64,000 nucleotides of DNA from Ideonella_A intermedia_A (GCA_943370175.1 CALRPU020000007.1:62001-126000); one strand, 5' to 3'. Shown: positions 42,120 through 51,440, counted from the first letter of the stretch. Notes: generated by a model not told the origin, from the letters alone. Program-made: numbers and translations.

Positions 42120-44676
42120 TCGTCGTGCCCAGCGCGCCCCAGACAGGGCCCTCTCGCTCACGAATCTGCCGCGCGACCTCGGCGATCACGATCTCTGGCT
42201 TGCCGTCAGAGCCCATCCGCTGGGTCACGCTTGCGGCCGCGAACTGGTTGATGACGCGAAGTTCGACGGTGGTAGTTCCCCCGCCCACCTTGTCCGCTGA
42301 TGTCACCCTGCCCGAGGCGGTCGGAAGCATGAACTGGGCTCCGGTGCTGGCCGTGAACATCTCGGGCTGACCGGTCTCGTTCACCCGATACAAGCTGCCC
42401 GCACTCACCGGTCCACCGTACTGGCGGCCGCCGCCGTAGCTCACGCTGCTGATGGTCGACAGCAGGCTGCCACCCGCGGCGAACACCGCCGCGTAGTTCG
42501 CCAGCTTCTGCGGCAGCGTGATCGCCGTCGGGTCGTCCATGGCCTTCAGGGCGGCGCTGTAGAGGGCCATGGTGCCGCTGGCAATGGCGAAGCCCTTAGA
42601 CACGGCGAACAGTGCGCGGTAGGTGCTCGACATCTCGCCGGCGTGCTGCTGTGCGAGGGATGCGGCCTCGCCGAAGAACGCGCCGACACCGGCGACAAGC
42701 CGCTCCTGCACCCCCTCCTCGGCCGACACACGCTGATCCGTGATGGCCAGCAGCTTCACCGCCAGCGCCTGGGCATTCGACAGCACGGTGGCGTCGTACT
42801 CTTCCTGCGACAGCAGTTCCGCCTCGCGCTCGAGCGCCAACTGCTCCGCGCGCCGCGCGTAGTAGAACGCCACCTCGGCTGCCGGGTCGCCCAGCGCCGA
42901 CACCCGGTCAGCCATGGCGCCCTCGCTCGCGCGCTGGATCTCATCGGCGCGGCGCTTCTCGTCGGCGAGCGCCTTCAGCCTGGCCGCCTCCTCCTCCTTG
43001 CCACCTTGCTCAATGGCTGACCGGATGTCCTCAGCGTTGCGGAGCACGATGTCGCGGCGCTCCTTGGCGGCGTTGGTCTCAATGAAGTTGATCGCCTTCG
43101 CCGCATCGGCCGCGTTGATCTTCTTCTCGTTGAGCAACTGCTCGTTGTGCCGCAGCGCTTCGCGCTCGGCTGCGTCGACACGCTCGATGCCATCAAGGCT
43201 GGCCTTCTCCAGGCCAGCGAGATAGGCCTTCGCGTCGAACTTTTCGCCCTTGTTGGGTTTGCCCGGCTTAGGCGGCGGAGGCGGCGGACCGGCGTCGTCG
43301 ATTGATGCTACGGGTCGGCCGCGCCTGGCAAGTTCGGTCGGATCGCCCTGTCCAGCCAGCTTCCCCATTGCACCGGAGATGTCGCGAGCAATCTGCACCA
43401 GGGTGGCGCGGCGCTGGCGAAGCTCTGCGAGTTGGTCCGGCGATGCCATCGGGAAGCTGGTCCGGGACAGCTCGCGGTCGATGTCGGCCATCTCGCGCTG
43501 GGCATCAGCAAGTTGGGCGACCAGGTCGCTGCCGGCGCGGCCCCCCGTCTTTTTCAGGGCTGCAGCGATCCGGTTGGCCGCTTGCTCCGACATCGTCGCC
43601 GCGTCCTTCGCTTCGCCGGCCACCTTGTCCCAGTTCAGTGCCAGCAGCGCCAGCCCGGTGATGGCAACGCCGATGGGCCCGCCCAGGGCGGTGAGAACGC
43701 CCATGAACCCGCGGGCCGCAATGGTCAAGCCACCGATGGCCGTGGCCGCCGCATAAGCCTGGGTGATCGCAGCGCCCATGGCCACCACCAGGCGCCCGGC
43801 CACCGCGCCAGCGAGCGACACCACGGCGAGCTCGGCCGCGGTGATGAATGGCTTCAGCTTGTCGAAATACTGGGTGAGCCCGCCCTCCTTCACCGACGCC
43901 GTCAGCTCGGTGACCGCTTCCGTTGCCTTGCGCACGCCGGCCGCGATGGCGTCGCCCACGCCGGCCTGCGACACGCTGCGGTAGAAGGCTTCGAGCGAGT
44001 CCTGCAGGTTGCTGATGTCCCCGTCGAGCGTCTTCATCCGCTCCGACATGGCGCCGGCGAAGTCGGTCTCGCCGATCGTCACGAGGTAGTCGGTGATCTC
44101 GCGCGCGCTGTTGCCGATGGTGGTGGTGGTGCCACGGAAGGTGAGTGCGACCTTGTCGCCTTCCTTGCTGGCCTTGATGCCGAACTCCTTCAGGCGCTCG
44201 AACTCGCCGGTCGACGCGTCGGCCACCGCTTCGATCATCTGCTCCAGGTCTTTGCCCATCGCCGACGCGGTGTTGCCGAAGCTGGTCATCGCGCGCTCGC
44301 TCGGATCCAGGCCCAGGGCCTTGAGCTTGACGAAGCCGCGCACCGATTGCTCAAGGCTGTACGGGGTCTGCGCGGCGAACTTCTCCAGCTTCGACCACGC
44401 CACGGCCGCCTGATCGGCGCCGCCTGTCATGGTCTTCAGCGAGGCGAAGAGCACATCGAACTGCCGCTGTGCGCCGATGACCTTCGAGACCAGGCCCTCG
44501 ATGGCAATGCCCGTCAAAGCCGCGCTGATGGCCGCCGCCACGGCCGTGAACTTCGTCTGCAGCCGGTCCGCGTAGCCGCCGATGGTCTGCAGCCTGCGGT
44601 CGACGTCGCGCTGAGCATTGACAAGATTGCGCGTGTCGATGCCGACTTCGTATTCGATCTGGCCGACGTTCTGCAT
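42100..44676 (-). CDS. phage tail tape measure protein
   Basis: An 858-aa protein starting MQNVGQIEYEVGIDTRNLV. The tape-measure domain is recognisable in QTPYSLEQSVRGFVKLKALGLDPSERAMTSFGNTASAMGKDLEQMIEAVADAS. Hydrophobic segments lie in the middle (AAELAVVSLAGAVAGRLVVAMG), followed by a Pro-rich hinge (GPPPPPPKPGKPNKGEKF) and long charged helices. It would set tail length and act in DNA ejection for a long-tailed phage. No tail tube or assembly chaperone gene lies upstream, where it normally would. Confidence 0.88.
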   Translation of the reverse strand: MQNVGQIEYEVGIDTRNLVNAQRDVDRRLQTIGGYADRLQTKFTAVAAAISAALTGIAIEGLVSKVIGAQRQFDVLFASLKTMTGGADQAAVAWSKLEKFAAQTPYSLEQSVRGFVKLKALGLDPSERAMTSFGNTASAMGKDLEQMIEAVADASTGEFERLKEFGIKASKEGDKVALTFRGTTTTIGNSAREITDYLVTIGETDFAGAMSERMKTLDGDISNLQDSLEAFYRSVSQAGVGDAIAAGVRKATEAVTELTASVKEGGLTQYFDKLKPFITAAELAVVSLAGAVAGRLVVAMGAAITQAYAAATAIGGLTIAARGFMGVLTALGGPIGVAITGLALLALNWDKVAGEAKDAATMSEQAANRIAAALKKTGGRAGSDLVAQLADAQREMADIDRELSRTSFPMASPDQLAELRQRRATLVQIARDISGAMGKLAGQGDPTELARRGRPVASIDDAGPPPPPPKPGKPNKGEKFDAKAYLAGLEKASLDGIERVDAAEREALRHNEQLLNEKKINAADAAKAINFIETNAAKERRDIVLRNAEDIRSAIEQGGKEEEAARLKALADEKRRADEIQRASEGAMADRVSALGDPAAEVAFYYARRAEQLALEREAELLSQEEYDATVLSNAQALAVKLLAITDQRVSAEEGVQERLVAGVGAFFGEAASLAQQHAGEMSSTYRALFAVSKGFAIASGTMALYSAALKAMDDPTAITLPQKLANYAAVFAAGGSLLSTISSVSYGGGRQYGGPVSAGSLYRVNETGQPEMFTASTGAQFMLPTASGRVTSADKVGGGTTTVELRVINQFAAASVTQRMGSDGKPEIVIAEVARQIREREGPVWGALGTTNVRGQF

Positions 44677-44725
44677 GTGTGCCTGGCTCTCTCGGTGTGT
44701 GGCTCTTCGAGTCGTCTGTGAGGTT

Positions 44726-45097
44726 TCAGGCGTTCGCCTTGCGCGCGCGCCGTCCCGCCGCCCGGGTACGGTTGTGGCCCGGCGCTGACGGCTTGAACCC
44801 CTCGGCCTGCAGCGAATGAACAGCGCCAGCCTCGGCGATCCGCAGCGACGGCGTGTCGCTTTCAACGTGGATCCGAATCTCAGGCTGCACCAGGTCAAGC
44901 CCACGCGTCACACGAAGCTCGCCGAGGATCACAGCGGGCACGACGATCTCGGTTCCGCCGGCCGTGACGATGACCACGTGCACCGCGCGCGCGCCGCCGT
45001 CACCCAATTGAATGCGCGCGGTTTCTCCCTTGGGGCAGCTGATGAAGCTGCGAACGGTCGTGCCGGATTGCACTGCTTTGGTCTTGGGCTTGCTCAT
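44726..45097 (-). CDS. hypothetical phage protein
   Basis: A 123-aa protein starting MSKPKTKAVQSGTTVRSFISC. The middle is beta-rich (AVHVVIVTAGGTEIVVPAVILGELRV) and the tail is basic (HNRTRAAGRRARKANA). No family is assigned. It sits between SSB and the tape measure gene, at the boundary of the early and structural parts of E2. Confidence 0.6.
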   Translation of the reverse strand: MSKPKTKAVQSGTTVRSFISCPKGETARIQLGDGGARAVHVVIVTAGGTEIVVPAVILGELRVTRGLDLVQPEIRIHVESDTPSLRIAEAGAVHSLQAEGFKPSAPGHNRTRAAGRRARKANA

Positions 45098-45140
45098 CGT
45101 TGGGCCTTGGTGCGAATGGTTGGAAGGGGCCGAGCCTCGG

Positions 45141-45536
45141 TCAACTTCCGGCCTGTTCGCCGGCCGGTCGGTCGAAGTCAGGCGCGTTCGGCGCTGGCGC
45201 TGGGCCCGCACCGGAGTTCGCAAAGGCTTCCCGCCGGCGGCGGACGTGGTAGCTGGTCAACACGGCATCGGCCGCCACGCTGAGGCCGGAGGAGGTGGCG
45301 CCGTCGGCGTTGGCCCAGGTGGTGACCTTGGCGCGGCCGGTGATGGCGACAGCATCGCCTTTGCCCAGCTCCGCGAGCTGGTCCGCCACGCTGCCGAAGG
45401 CGATCACCGACACGGTGACCCGCTCGTCACCGTTGTGGGCAGAGACCCGCGCGACGATGAAGCGTTTGCCGTTGGAGCCGATGCGGCTGTCGGGGTCGGC
45501 AGTCAGTTTGCCGGTGACCAATGCGGTGATGCTCAT
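45141..45536 (-). CDS. ssb: single-stranded DNA-binding protein (phage type)
   Basis: A 131-aa OB-fold protein starting MSITALVTGKLTADPDSRIGSNGKRFIVARV, then VSVIAFGSVADQLAELGKGDAVAITGRAKVTTW, the conserved strand pattern of SSB proteins, with a flexible Pro/Ala-rich tail. It protects ssDNA during replication of the element. The last residues (DFDRPAGEQAGS) lack the strongly acidic hydrophobic tip of host SSB. Confidence 0.82.
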   Translation of the reverse strand: MSITALVTGKLTADPDSRIGSNGKRFIVARVSAHNGDERVTVSVIAFGSVADQLAELGKGDAVAITGRAKVTTWANADGATSSGLSVAADAVLTSYHVRRRREAFANSGAGPAPAPNAPDFDRPAGEQAGS

Positions 45537-45702
45537 GGAGGTTGGGTTCTCGTTCGTGGGTTGGCTCAGTTCGTGGCGGAGCACGTGGGGGACACGGGCG
45601 GGGCCACCAGCGCGAAGCGCGCAGGCGCTTGGGTGTGGGCAGACGGTGCGTCCGCCAGGCCATGCCCGCATAGGACGAAGGGCGGCGAAGTGGCAGGCAC
45701 CA

Positions 45703-46429
<727 letters not shown>

Positions 46430-46458
<29 letters not shown>

Positions 46459-47368
46459 TGAGGTCTTCCATGTTCTTGCCCGGCAGGGAGGTTGGGCGGG
46501 GGACTTCCCGGCAATGGGCGTCGATGATGTCCATGGGGTTGGGCCGGACGGCGGCGCCCGGAGCCTTCGCGGCGAGGCTGGGTGCGACCTGCTCCATGCG
46601 CTCCCGCATCGAGCGCTGGTAGGTGGTCTCCGCTTTGATGCCGGCGGTGTAGTCGGTGCTGGCGAAGCTGCGGCCATGTGACGCTTCGCGATCCGGGGAC
46701 TTCAGCGGGTACAGGCCGAGCCAGTTGCTGAGCGTCGCCCGCTCCAGCACGGCGCGAGGATCGTGGCCTTCGTCGCGGAGCTTCTCCAAAGCGCGGACCG
46801 CCAACCGTGTGCCCGCCTTGGTCAGCGGCTTGTTTATTTCCCGGCGGTTGTCGACGTAGGCGGTCCATGCGTCACCAGGAACCCATGTCGGAAGGTCACC
46901 AGAGTGGCCAGCCTTCACCACCGCGCTGGTGGTTCTCTTGGTGGTTCTCTGACGGTTCATTGATGGTTTGTCTGTAGCCGGCTGCAGGGGGGTGATGCAG
47001 CCGGCTACAGGGGTGGACTGCAGCCCGCTACAGGGGGGGGATGTAGCGGGCTGCAGGGGTTGGGGGGGTGTAGTGCTATGCAGGGGGGGTGCAGACTTCT
47101 GCAGGGGTTCCATGCATGTGATGCGGTAGCGATTGACGCCCTGCGGGCCGGCGCTCGGCAGAACCTCGAGCTCTCCCGAGGCCCGTAGCGCGGCAAGCAG
47201 CAGGCTCGCATTCCGCGGCTTGACACGGCACTTCTTCGCGAGAGTAGCCACCGATGGCCAGGCGATGCCGTCGTCGTCAGCGAAGTCAGCAATGGCCAGA
47301 AGCATGAGAAGCTGGGTGCCCGAGTGGCGCGACACCTCCCAGACCTTCGCCATCGTGCGAACGCTCAT
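46430..47368 (-). CDS. replication initiator, phage O-like HTH protein
   Basis: A 312-aa protein. The N-terminal winged HTH (SGTQLLMLLAIADFADDDGIAWPSVATLAKKCRVKPRNASLLLAALRASGELEV) is typical of phage replication proteins. A Pro/Gln/Thr-rich linker (about residues 87-131) is encoded by an iteron array. The C-terminal half (PGDAWTAYVDNRREINKPLTKAGTRLAVRALEKLRDEG) resembles the DnaT/DnaB-interacting part. A gene holding its own origin iterons recalls lambda O. Its ATG overlaps the upstream stop (ATGA). Confidence 0.82.
46927..46950. repeat. tandem 12-mers beside the iterons, possible unwinding region
   Basis: There are two perfect copies of TGGTGGTTCTCT, followed by a relatively AT-rich stretch to 46972. 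It lies directly beside the iteron array, where a DNA unwinding element would be expected. Confidence 0.45.
46974..47107. other. iteron array, predicted replication origin of E2
   Basis: Six 17-bp units start at 46974, 46997, 47020, 47043, 47070 and 47091. The first four follow GYAGCSSGCTRCAGGGG closely and are spaced exactly 23 bp; the last two are degenerate but keep GYAG at the start and CAGGGG at the end. They lie inside the initiator gene. Confidence 0.75.
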
Positions 47369-47580
47369 TCGCTGCCGCCCAATTGCCGCACCAGGTGCTG
47401 CACCGCGGCCAGATTGGGGCATGGCTTCAGCCAGCCGCGCCAGGTGGCGATGTAGCTGCCGTCAGCGAGCTCCACCACCGCAACCCCGACAAGGGCGGCC
47501 CGGGCCAGCACATTGGCACGGTGCTTCTCCGGGCTGGTCAGCTCGTCGACCTGGGCCGTCATCAATCGCGCGGCGCTCAT
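47365..47580 (-). CDS. small hypothetical phage protein
   Basis: A 71-aa protein (MSAARLMTAQVDELTSPEKHR...) with VAVVELADGSYIATWRGWLKPCPNLAAVQHLV, a compact beta-beta-helix-like pattern. Four-base ATGA overlaps at both ends with flanking genes support a real, translationally coupled gene. Function unknown. Confidence 0.62.
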   Translation of the reverse strand: MSAARLMTAQVDELTSPEKHRANVLARAALVGVAVVELADGSYIATWRGWLKPCPNLAAVQHLVRQLGGSE

Positions 47581-47936
47581 GCCGACACCTCGGCGCTGCG
47601 GCGCTTCATGGCCTCGACCTTCCCGCGCAGCAACTGGTGAGGCTGGGAGGGTTGGTCCTGCCGCGGCATGGCCGCGACGGCCGCCTCCAGCTCGGCCCGC
47701 GCCCACCGGACGATGCGTGCGCCGAGGTGGACTGGCTTGGGCATCCACGACTCGGCGCGCAGCTCGTGGAACTTCGTGAGGTTGAGGCCCAGCGCTGCCG
47801 CGGCCTGCTCGTGCGTCAGCAGGATCGGCGCGATGGCGGACTGGGCGGGGGCTTGGCGCGCTGAGCCTGCGGTCGGCGCGCCGACGCTGGGGGTTGGGCG
47901 CCCGCTGGTTCCGCTGAACGTGTTGACGGTGCCCAT
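47577..47936 (-). CDS. HTH (AlpA/excisionase-like) DNA-binding protein
   Basis: A 119-aa protein. After a low-complexity N-terminus, ILLTHEQAAAALGLNLTKFHELRAESWMPKPVHLGARIVRWARAELEAAVAAMP is a MerR/AlpA-type helix-turn-helix. Such proteins act as excisionases or early activators. It is coupled to both neighbours by overlapping start and stop codons. Confidence 0.75.
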   Translation of the reverse strand: MGTVNTFSGTSGRPTPSVGAPTAGSARQAPAQSAIAPILLTHEQAAAALGLNLTKFHELRAESWMPKPVHLGARIVRWARAELEAAVAAMPRQDQPSQPHQLLRGKVEAMKRRSAEVSA

Positions 47937-48196
47937 CACGCCGCCCTCTCCTGCAAACCGAGCATGCGGCGGAGCTCTGCGGTGGGCCACAACAGGCGGC
48001 CACCGACCCGCAGCGGATTGATGGGGCCGGCGGCGGTGCAGGACCAGGTGCGCAGCGTCTGCGGCGAACGGTTGAGGTAGTGCGCCGCCTCAGCGGTCGT
48101 CACCGCCGGGCGAGTGATTTGCTCGAGGGGCTGGAACTGCGGCCTGGTAGCCGGTGACACGCGCGCGGCGCGCGGCGTGGGCGACTGGGTGTGCAT
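47936..48196 (-). CDS. HTH (excisionase-like) DNA-binding protein
   Basis: An 86-aa protein with VTTAEAAHYLNRSPQTLRTWSCTAAGPINPLRVGGRLLWPTAELRRML, a helix-turn-helix of the excisionase/MerR-like class. It is the first gene after an inverted-repeat-rich promoter region, so it may autoregulate. Two such HTH genes in a row suggest one excisionase and one regulator. Confidence 0.75.
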   Translation of the reverse strand: MHTQSPTPRAARVSPATRPQFQPLEQITRPAVTTAEAAHYLNRSPQTLRTWSCTAAGPINPLRVGGRLLWPTAELRRMLGLQERAA

Positions 48197-48198
48197 CT

Positions 48199-48239
48199 GG
48201 AACCATCCTTTGCCGTGGTGGCGTTACTTGGATGGTTCC
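48199..48239 (-). promoter_or_regulatory. inverted repeat before the first HTH gene, candidate operator
   Basis: GGAACCATCC (48199-48208) and GGATGGTTCC (48230-48239) form a perfect 10-bp inverted repeat that begins 3 bp before the HTH start codon. Further upstream on the minus strand, three TTCGG-type direct repeats (TTCGGGATTTC, TTCGGGGATTA, TTCGGAAACG) lie in an AT-richer stretch. Together they look like an early promoter/operator. Confidence 0.5.
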
Positions 48240-48295
48240 GGACTATGTTGATTTACTTCGTTTCCGAATAATCCCCGAAGAAATCCCGAAGGCAG

Positions 48296-48940
48296 TCAGC
48301 TGATCTGGTGGCGCCGCGCGAGGGTCGGGATCGGAGCAGTAGCGGCGCCGGTTCGAAGCCCCCGCTCGTCGGCCCACGCCAGTGCGGCGGCCTCGTCCCA
48401 CCTGCCGCGCTTGACTTGCGCCGCCTTCGCCAGGCCGTTCCTGCTTGCCTCGCTGAGCTGCCTTTCAATCGTTGGCCAGGTGCGTAGGTGCTTGGAGACC
48501 ATGGCCTGCCGCGAGAGCATGGAAACAGGCGCGCCGAGCCGAGCGAGCGGAGCCGGCAGCGGCTCCCACCCCGACCAGATGGCGAACCTTGCTAGGGCGG
48601 CCAGGCCCAGGCGAAGGCCAGCCGAGTCCGTTCGGATCACTTCCGATGCAAGGGAGCCAGTCGCGCAGGCCTCCCGCAGCACCTGCAGCCGACTGCGACC
48701 AGGCTCCCGGAGGGTAGCGTGCGCCCACCGTACCGTCACCCGCCCCGGCGTAGGCCGGGAGTCGCCACGCATCGCGGCCTCGTACTCCGCGCGCGTCGGC
48801 AGGTCTCCGCCCTCGGTGGTGATTGTCTGCACCCAGGCAGGATCCTCGCCCAGCGACAGCGCGACGCACTGCTCAAGGGTGAGGGGACCTGCGCTGAGCC
48901 AGCGCTCCCAGTTCGGCGCCCGGCCGTCGCTATCGGCCAC
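48296..48940 (-). CDS. hypothetical phage protein
   Basis: A 214-aa protein. WERWLSAGPLTLEQCVALSLGEDPAWVQTI near the N-terminus is a pattern seen in phage and island proteins of unknown role. The C-terminal part (MVSKHLRTWPTIERQLSEASRNGLAKAAQVKRGRWDEAAALAWADERG) is basic and helical, perhaps DNA-binding. It overlaps the preceding gene by 11 bp. Confidence 0.62.
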   Translation of the reverse strand: MADSDGRAPNWERWLSAGPLTLEQCVALSLGEDPAWVQTITTEGGDLPTRAEYEAAMRGDSRPTPGRVTVRWAHATLREPGRSRLQVLREACATGSLASEVIRTDSAGLRLGLAALARFAIWSGWEPLPAPLARLGAPVSMLSRQAMVSKHLRTWPTIERQLSEASRNGLAKAAQVKRGRWDEAAALAWADERGLRTGAATAPIPTLARRHQIS

Positions 48941-49169
48941 GACCGGCGACCCCTTCCACCCGCCCAGCGTCGAGCGCCGGGCGAAGCATCTCCCGTGCTT
49001 GGGCCAGGAAGTCGGTGATGGCCCATGCTGCGTTCTGGTGGACCTCGCAGACTTTGCGGTCGCCGCTGATCAGCGCCGCGATGGCCGAGGCCTTGGAGAC
49101 CAGGCAGTCAAGCTCCTCGAGGTCCGGGCCTTCGGCGGGGCTCGGGGCTGTAGTGGTGCTGTCAGCCAT
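48930..49169 (-). CDS. small hypothetical phage protein
   Basis: A 79-aa protein (MADSTTTAPSPAEGPDLEELDCLVSKASAIAALISGDRKV...) with an acidic N-terminus and a helical body. It overlaps both neighbouring genes by about 8-11 bp. Function unknown. Confidence 0.58.
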   Translation of the reverse strand: MADSTTTAPSPAEGPDLEELDCLVSKASAIAALISGDRKVCEVHQNAAWAITDFLAQAREMLRPALDAGRVEGVAGRGR

Positions 49170-49467
49170 GGGCCACCTCCTGGCCCGTCACCGCCGCACT
49201 GCTGATCGTCAGGTAGTAGTTGCTTGGCAGGCTGTCCCCCGCCTCCACCGTGGCCAGGTAGTCGCCGAGCGCCGCCGCGAATCCGTCGGCCATCTCGGGG
49301 TGCTTCAAGAGGGCCCGCACCTGGCTGGCGAGGTGAAGCGCCAACGGCTTGCCGTCGCGGCACTCGACGTGCAGCTCGTGGTCCGTCTCGAACTTGCGCC
49401 CGGCCATCGTGGCCACCATGGCGCCGAAGAAGTGCACGCCGGCGATGAATGCATTGCGATCAGGCAT
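49162..49467 (-). CDS. small hypothetical phage protein
   Basis: A 101-aa protein starting MPDRNAFIAGVHFFGAMVATMAGRKFETDHELHV. An alternating charged/hydrophobic beta-helix pattern is visible, but no domain is recognised. It overlaps both flanking genes by 8 bp. Confidence 0.58.
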   Translation of the reverse strand: MPDRNAFIAGVHFFGAMVATMAGRKFETDHELHVECRDGKPLALHLASQVRALLKHPEMADGFAAALGDYLATVEAGDSLPSNYYLTISSAAVTGQEVAHG

Positions 49468-49753
49468 GTTGAACCCCCTTGGCGGCTTGCTCGTCGTCCG
49501 GGTTCAACAGGTAGCAGGCCCGCGTAGTCGCGGCGATGGCGCACTCCACACAGGCCTCCGCAGCGGCCACCTCGGGATTCTCGCCCCGGTAGTTTGAGGA
49601 CTCGATTTGCACAAGTTGCTTGCGGAGCGCTTCGAGCAGTGCGCTGACGCGGAGCAACTCTGTCAGCGCATCATCGGCCCGCAGCGCGGCGTATTGCGGA
49701 CCTGCGCTCTTTGTCGTGGTCCCGGCCTTACCGGATAGAGTCTTGGAAGCCAT
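49460..49753 (-). CDS. small hypothetical phage protein
   Basis: A 97-aa helical protein (DDALTELLRVSALLEALRKQLVQIESSNYRGENPEVAAAEACVECAIAATTRACYLL). Three Cys residues lie in the C-terminal half. It is the first small gene after the integrase on the same strand, 105 bp away, and probably opens the early operon. Confidence 0.58.
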   Translation of the reverse strand: MASKTLSGKAGTTTKSAGPQYAALRADDALTELLRVSALLEALRKQLVQIESSNYRGENPEVAAAEACVECAIAATTRACYLLNPDDEQAAKGVQHA

Positions 49754-49858
49754 GGTGTGCGGTTCCTTTCACGGTTGCACGTTGTGGTCAGGCCGGCCCG
49801 GGTGGTGACACACCCGGTTCGGCCGCTTTGCCTCAGGACCGCTGAGGCGCCGGGTACA

Positions 49859-51151
49859 TCATGCCGCGTGCAGGGCAAACACCGGCGCTGCCGGCTTGGC
49901 CAGGTACTCCGCCCAGGCCTCCAGCAACGCGCGCCGTTCCTCGGCGAACTTGGCCCGGTTGTAGGCAGCGCGGATGCGGTTCGATTCCTCGTGCGCGAGG
50001 CAGGCCTCGATGACATCAGGCCGCGCCGCTCCTGTCTCGTTCGCCCAGGTGCTGAAGGTCGCCCTGCAGAGCCCATGCACCGTGGTGCGATCGCGGGCGC
50101 CCAGGCGGTCCAGCACTGCGAGCATGGCCATGTTCGACATCGGCTTGCCCATGAGCATCGGCGACGGGAAAACCCAGGTCGTGCACTGCCCGAGCTGGCC
50201 CCGGAGGATCTCGACGGCACGTGCGCTCAGGTGCACGGTGTGGGCCTCGCCAGCCTTCATGCGCTCGGCCGGCACGGACCAGAGGGCGGCCTCGAGGTCA
50301 ATCTCGGGCCAGCTCGCCATCAGCGCTTCGCTCGTGCGGGCGGCGGTCAGCGCCGCGAACTCAAGACACCGGGCCGCCGTGCCTTCGGCGGCACGCAATT
50401 GCTGCAGGAAGGAAGGCGCCTCTCGATAGGGCAGCGCGGCGAACTGGCCACGCTCGCGGCGGGCCTGCTGCTCGCGCAGCTTGCGGCGGATCGCGGCGGC
50501 GGGGTTGCTGGTGCAGCGACCGTGGAAGATCGCATCCTCGAAGACCGCGTCCAGGCGCTGGCGCACCCTCTGCAGGGTCTCGGGCACGGCCTGGCTCCGG
50601 TCGTCCAGGGAGCGAACCCCGGAGAGCGCCGCAAGCAACGCAGGGGCGTCGATCTCCGCGATGGGCCGATTCCAGATGCCTGCGGGGACATGGTTCTCCA
50701 GGGAGGCGATCCACTGGGCCGCATGCTTCGCTGTCTTGCTGGGTTCAATCACCCGCTCGTGGTAATCCCGGGCGGCCCGGCACAGCGTCATCCGTTCGCG
50801 TGCCTTTGCGATCTTCTGCGTTTCCTCGGCGCGCCGGGCGGCTTCACGCGCCTGGTCTCGCTCGTCGATGGGGTCGCGGCCGGCTGCCAGAAGGTCACGG
50901 GCATCGCGAGCCAGCTTCCGCGCGCCGGTGAGACTTTCGCCTGCCTGCGCACTGCTTGAGCGTCGGCAGACACCGAGGCCCATCTCGCGGCGACGCCCGC
51001 TGGCCGCGGTGTAGCGAAGAACCCAGCTCGCCGATTCACCGCGAACGCGGAGCATGAGCCCGCCGCCGTCGGAATGGTCGCCATCAGGCGACGCTTGTAC
51101 CTCGCGCACCGTCAACAGGTGCAGCGCTGATGCCATCCGCTTCCTTGCCAT
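49859..51151 (-). CDS. int: E2 integrase, P4-type tyrosine recombinase
   Basis: A 430-aa integrase. The N-terminal arm-binding domain (MARKRMASALHLLTVREVQASPDG...GGGLMLRV), core-binding domain (AARDYHERVIEPSKTAKHAAQWIASLENH) and catalytic domain are complete: Arg in TAARTSEALMASW, Lys in ERMKAGEAH, HGLCRATFSTWANE, CLAHEE and Tyr in IRAAYNRAKF. It lies beside tRNA-Ser and reads away from it. The ATG at 51151 was chosen; the in-frame extension to 51211 crosses the 12-bp iterons. Confidence 0.92.
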   Translation of the reverse strand: MARKRMASALHLLTVREVQASPDGDHSDGGGLMLRVRGESASWVLRYTAASGRRREMGLGVCRRSSSAQAGESLTGARKLARDARDLLAAGRDPIDERDQAREAARRAEETQKIAKARERMTLCRAARDYHERVIEPSKTAKHAAQWIASLENHVPAGIWNRPIAEIDAPALLAALSGVRSLDDRSQAVPETLQRVRQRLDAVFEDAIFHGRCTSNPAAAIRRKLREQQARRERGQFAALPYREAPSFLQQLRAAEGTAARCLEFAALTAARTSEALMASWPEIDLEAALWSVPAERMKAGEAHTVHLSARAVEILRGQLGQCTTWVFPSPMLMGKPMSNMAMLAVLDRLGARDRTTVHGLCRATFSTWANETGAARPDVIEACLAHEESNRIRAAYNRAKFAEERRALLEAWAEYLAKPAAPVFALHAA

Positions 51152-51160
51152 CCTTGACCC

Positions 51161-51196
51161 CTGTCCGCCAGTCAGTCCGCCAGCCAGTCCGCCAGG
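51161..51196 (+). repeat. E2 right arm-type iterons
   Basis: CTGTCCGCCAGT, CAGTCCGCCAGC and CAGTCCGCCAGG are three 12-bp tandem units between the integrase start and the attachment core. Further CGGACTG/CGACTGT motifs occur up to 51330. They share the CTGTCCGCC core with the left-end pair. Confidence 0.6.
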
Positions 51197-51263
51197 AATC
51201 GCAGAGTGCAATTCCGACTGTGACGGACTGAGTGTTGACTGTCGTCAGTGTCAGGGAAGGAAA

Positions 51264-51286
51264 AAGCGTCGTCAAATCAACGACTT
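51264..51286 (-). terminator. weak hairpin after tRNA-Ser within E2
   Basis: On the minus strand, GTCGT and ACGAC form a 5-bp stem around a 7-base loop, followed by GC and five T residues. It could end tRNA-Ser transcription now that the original terminator has been displaced by E2. The stem is short, so the call is tentative. Confidence 0.35.
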
Positions 51287-51343
51287 AGATAGCTCCCTGC
51301 CGGACTGTTTAACGACTGTCGCGGACTGTAGGGTGGGAGTATC

Positions 51344-51358
51344 TTGGCGGAGCCGGAG
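51344..51358 (-). repeat. proximal attachment core (J3) within tRNA-Ser
   Basis: TTGGCGGAGCCGGAG is the tRNA 3' end plus one base. The exact copy at 37118-37132 and the imperfect copy at 29336-29349 define the two tandem elements. Confidence 0.85.
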
Positions 51359-51437
51359 GGATTCGAACCCTCGATGCAGGTTTTGCCCGCATACTCCCTT
51401 AGCAGGGGAGCACCTTCGGCCACTCGGTCACAGCTCC
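51345..51437 (-). tRNA. tRNA-Ser(GCT)
   Basis: 93 nt including encoded CCA. The acceptor stem GGAGCTG pairs with CGGCTCC, the anticodon loop CTGCTAA gives anticodon GCT (codons AGC/AGU), the long variable arm of class II tRNAs is present, and the T-loop is TTCGAAT. It is the integration target of E1 and E2; its last 14 bases form most of the attachment core. Confidence 0.97.
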
Positions 51438-51440
51438 AAG

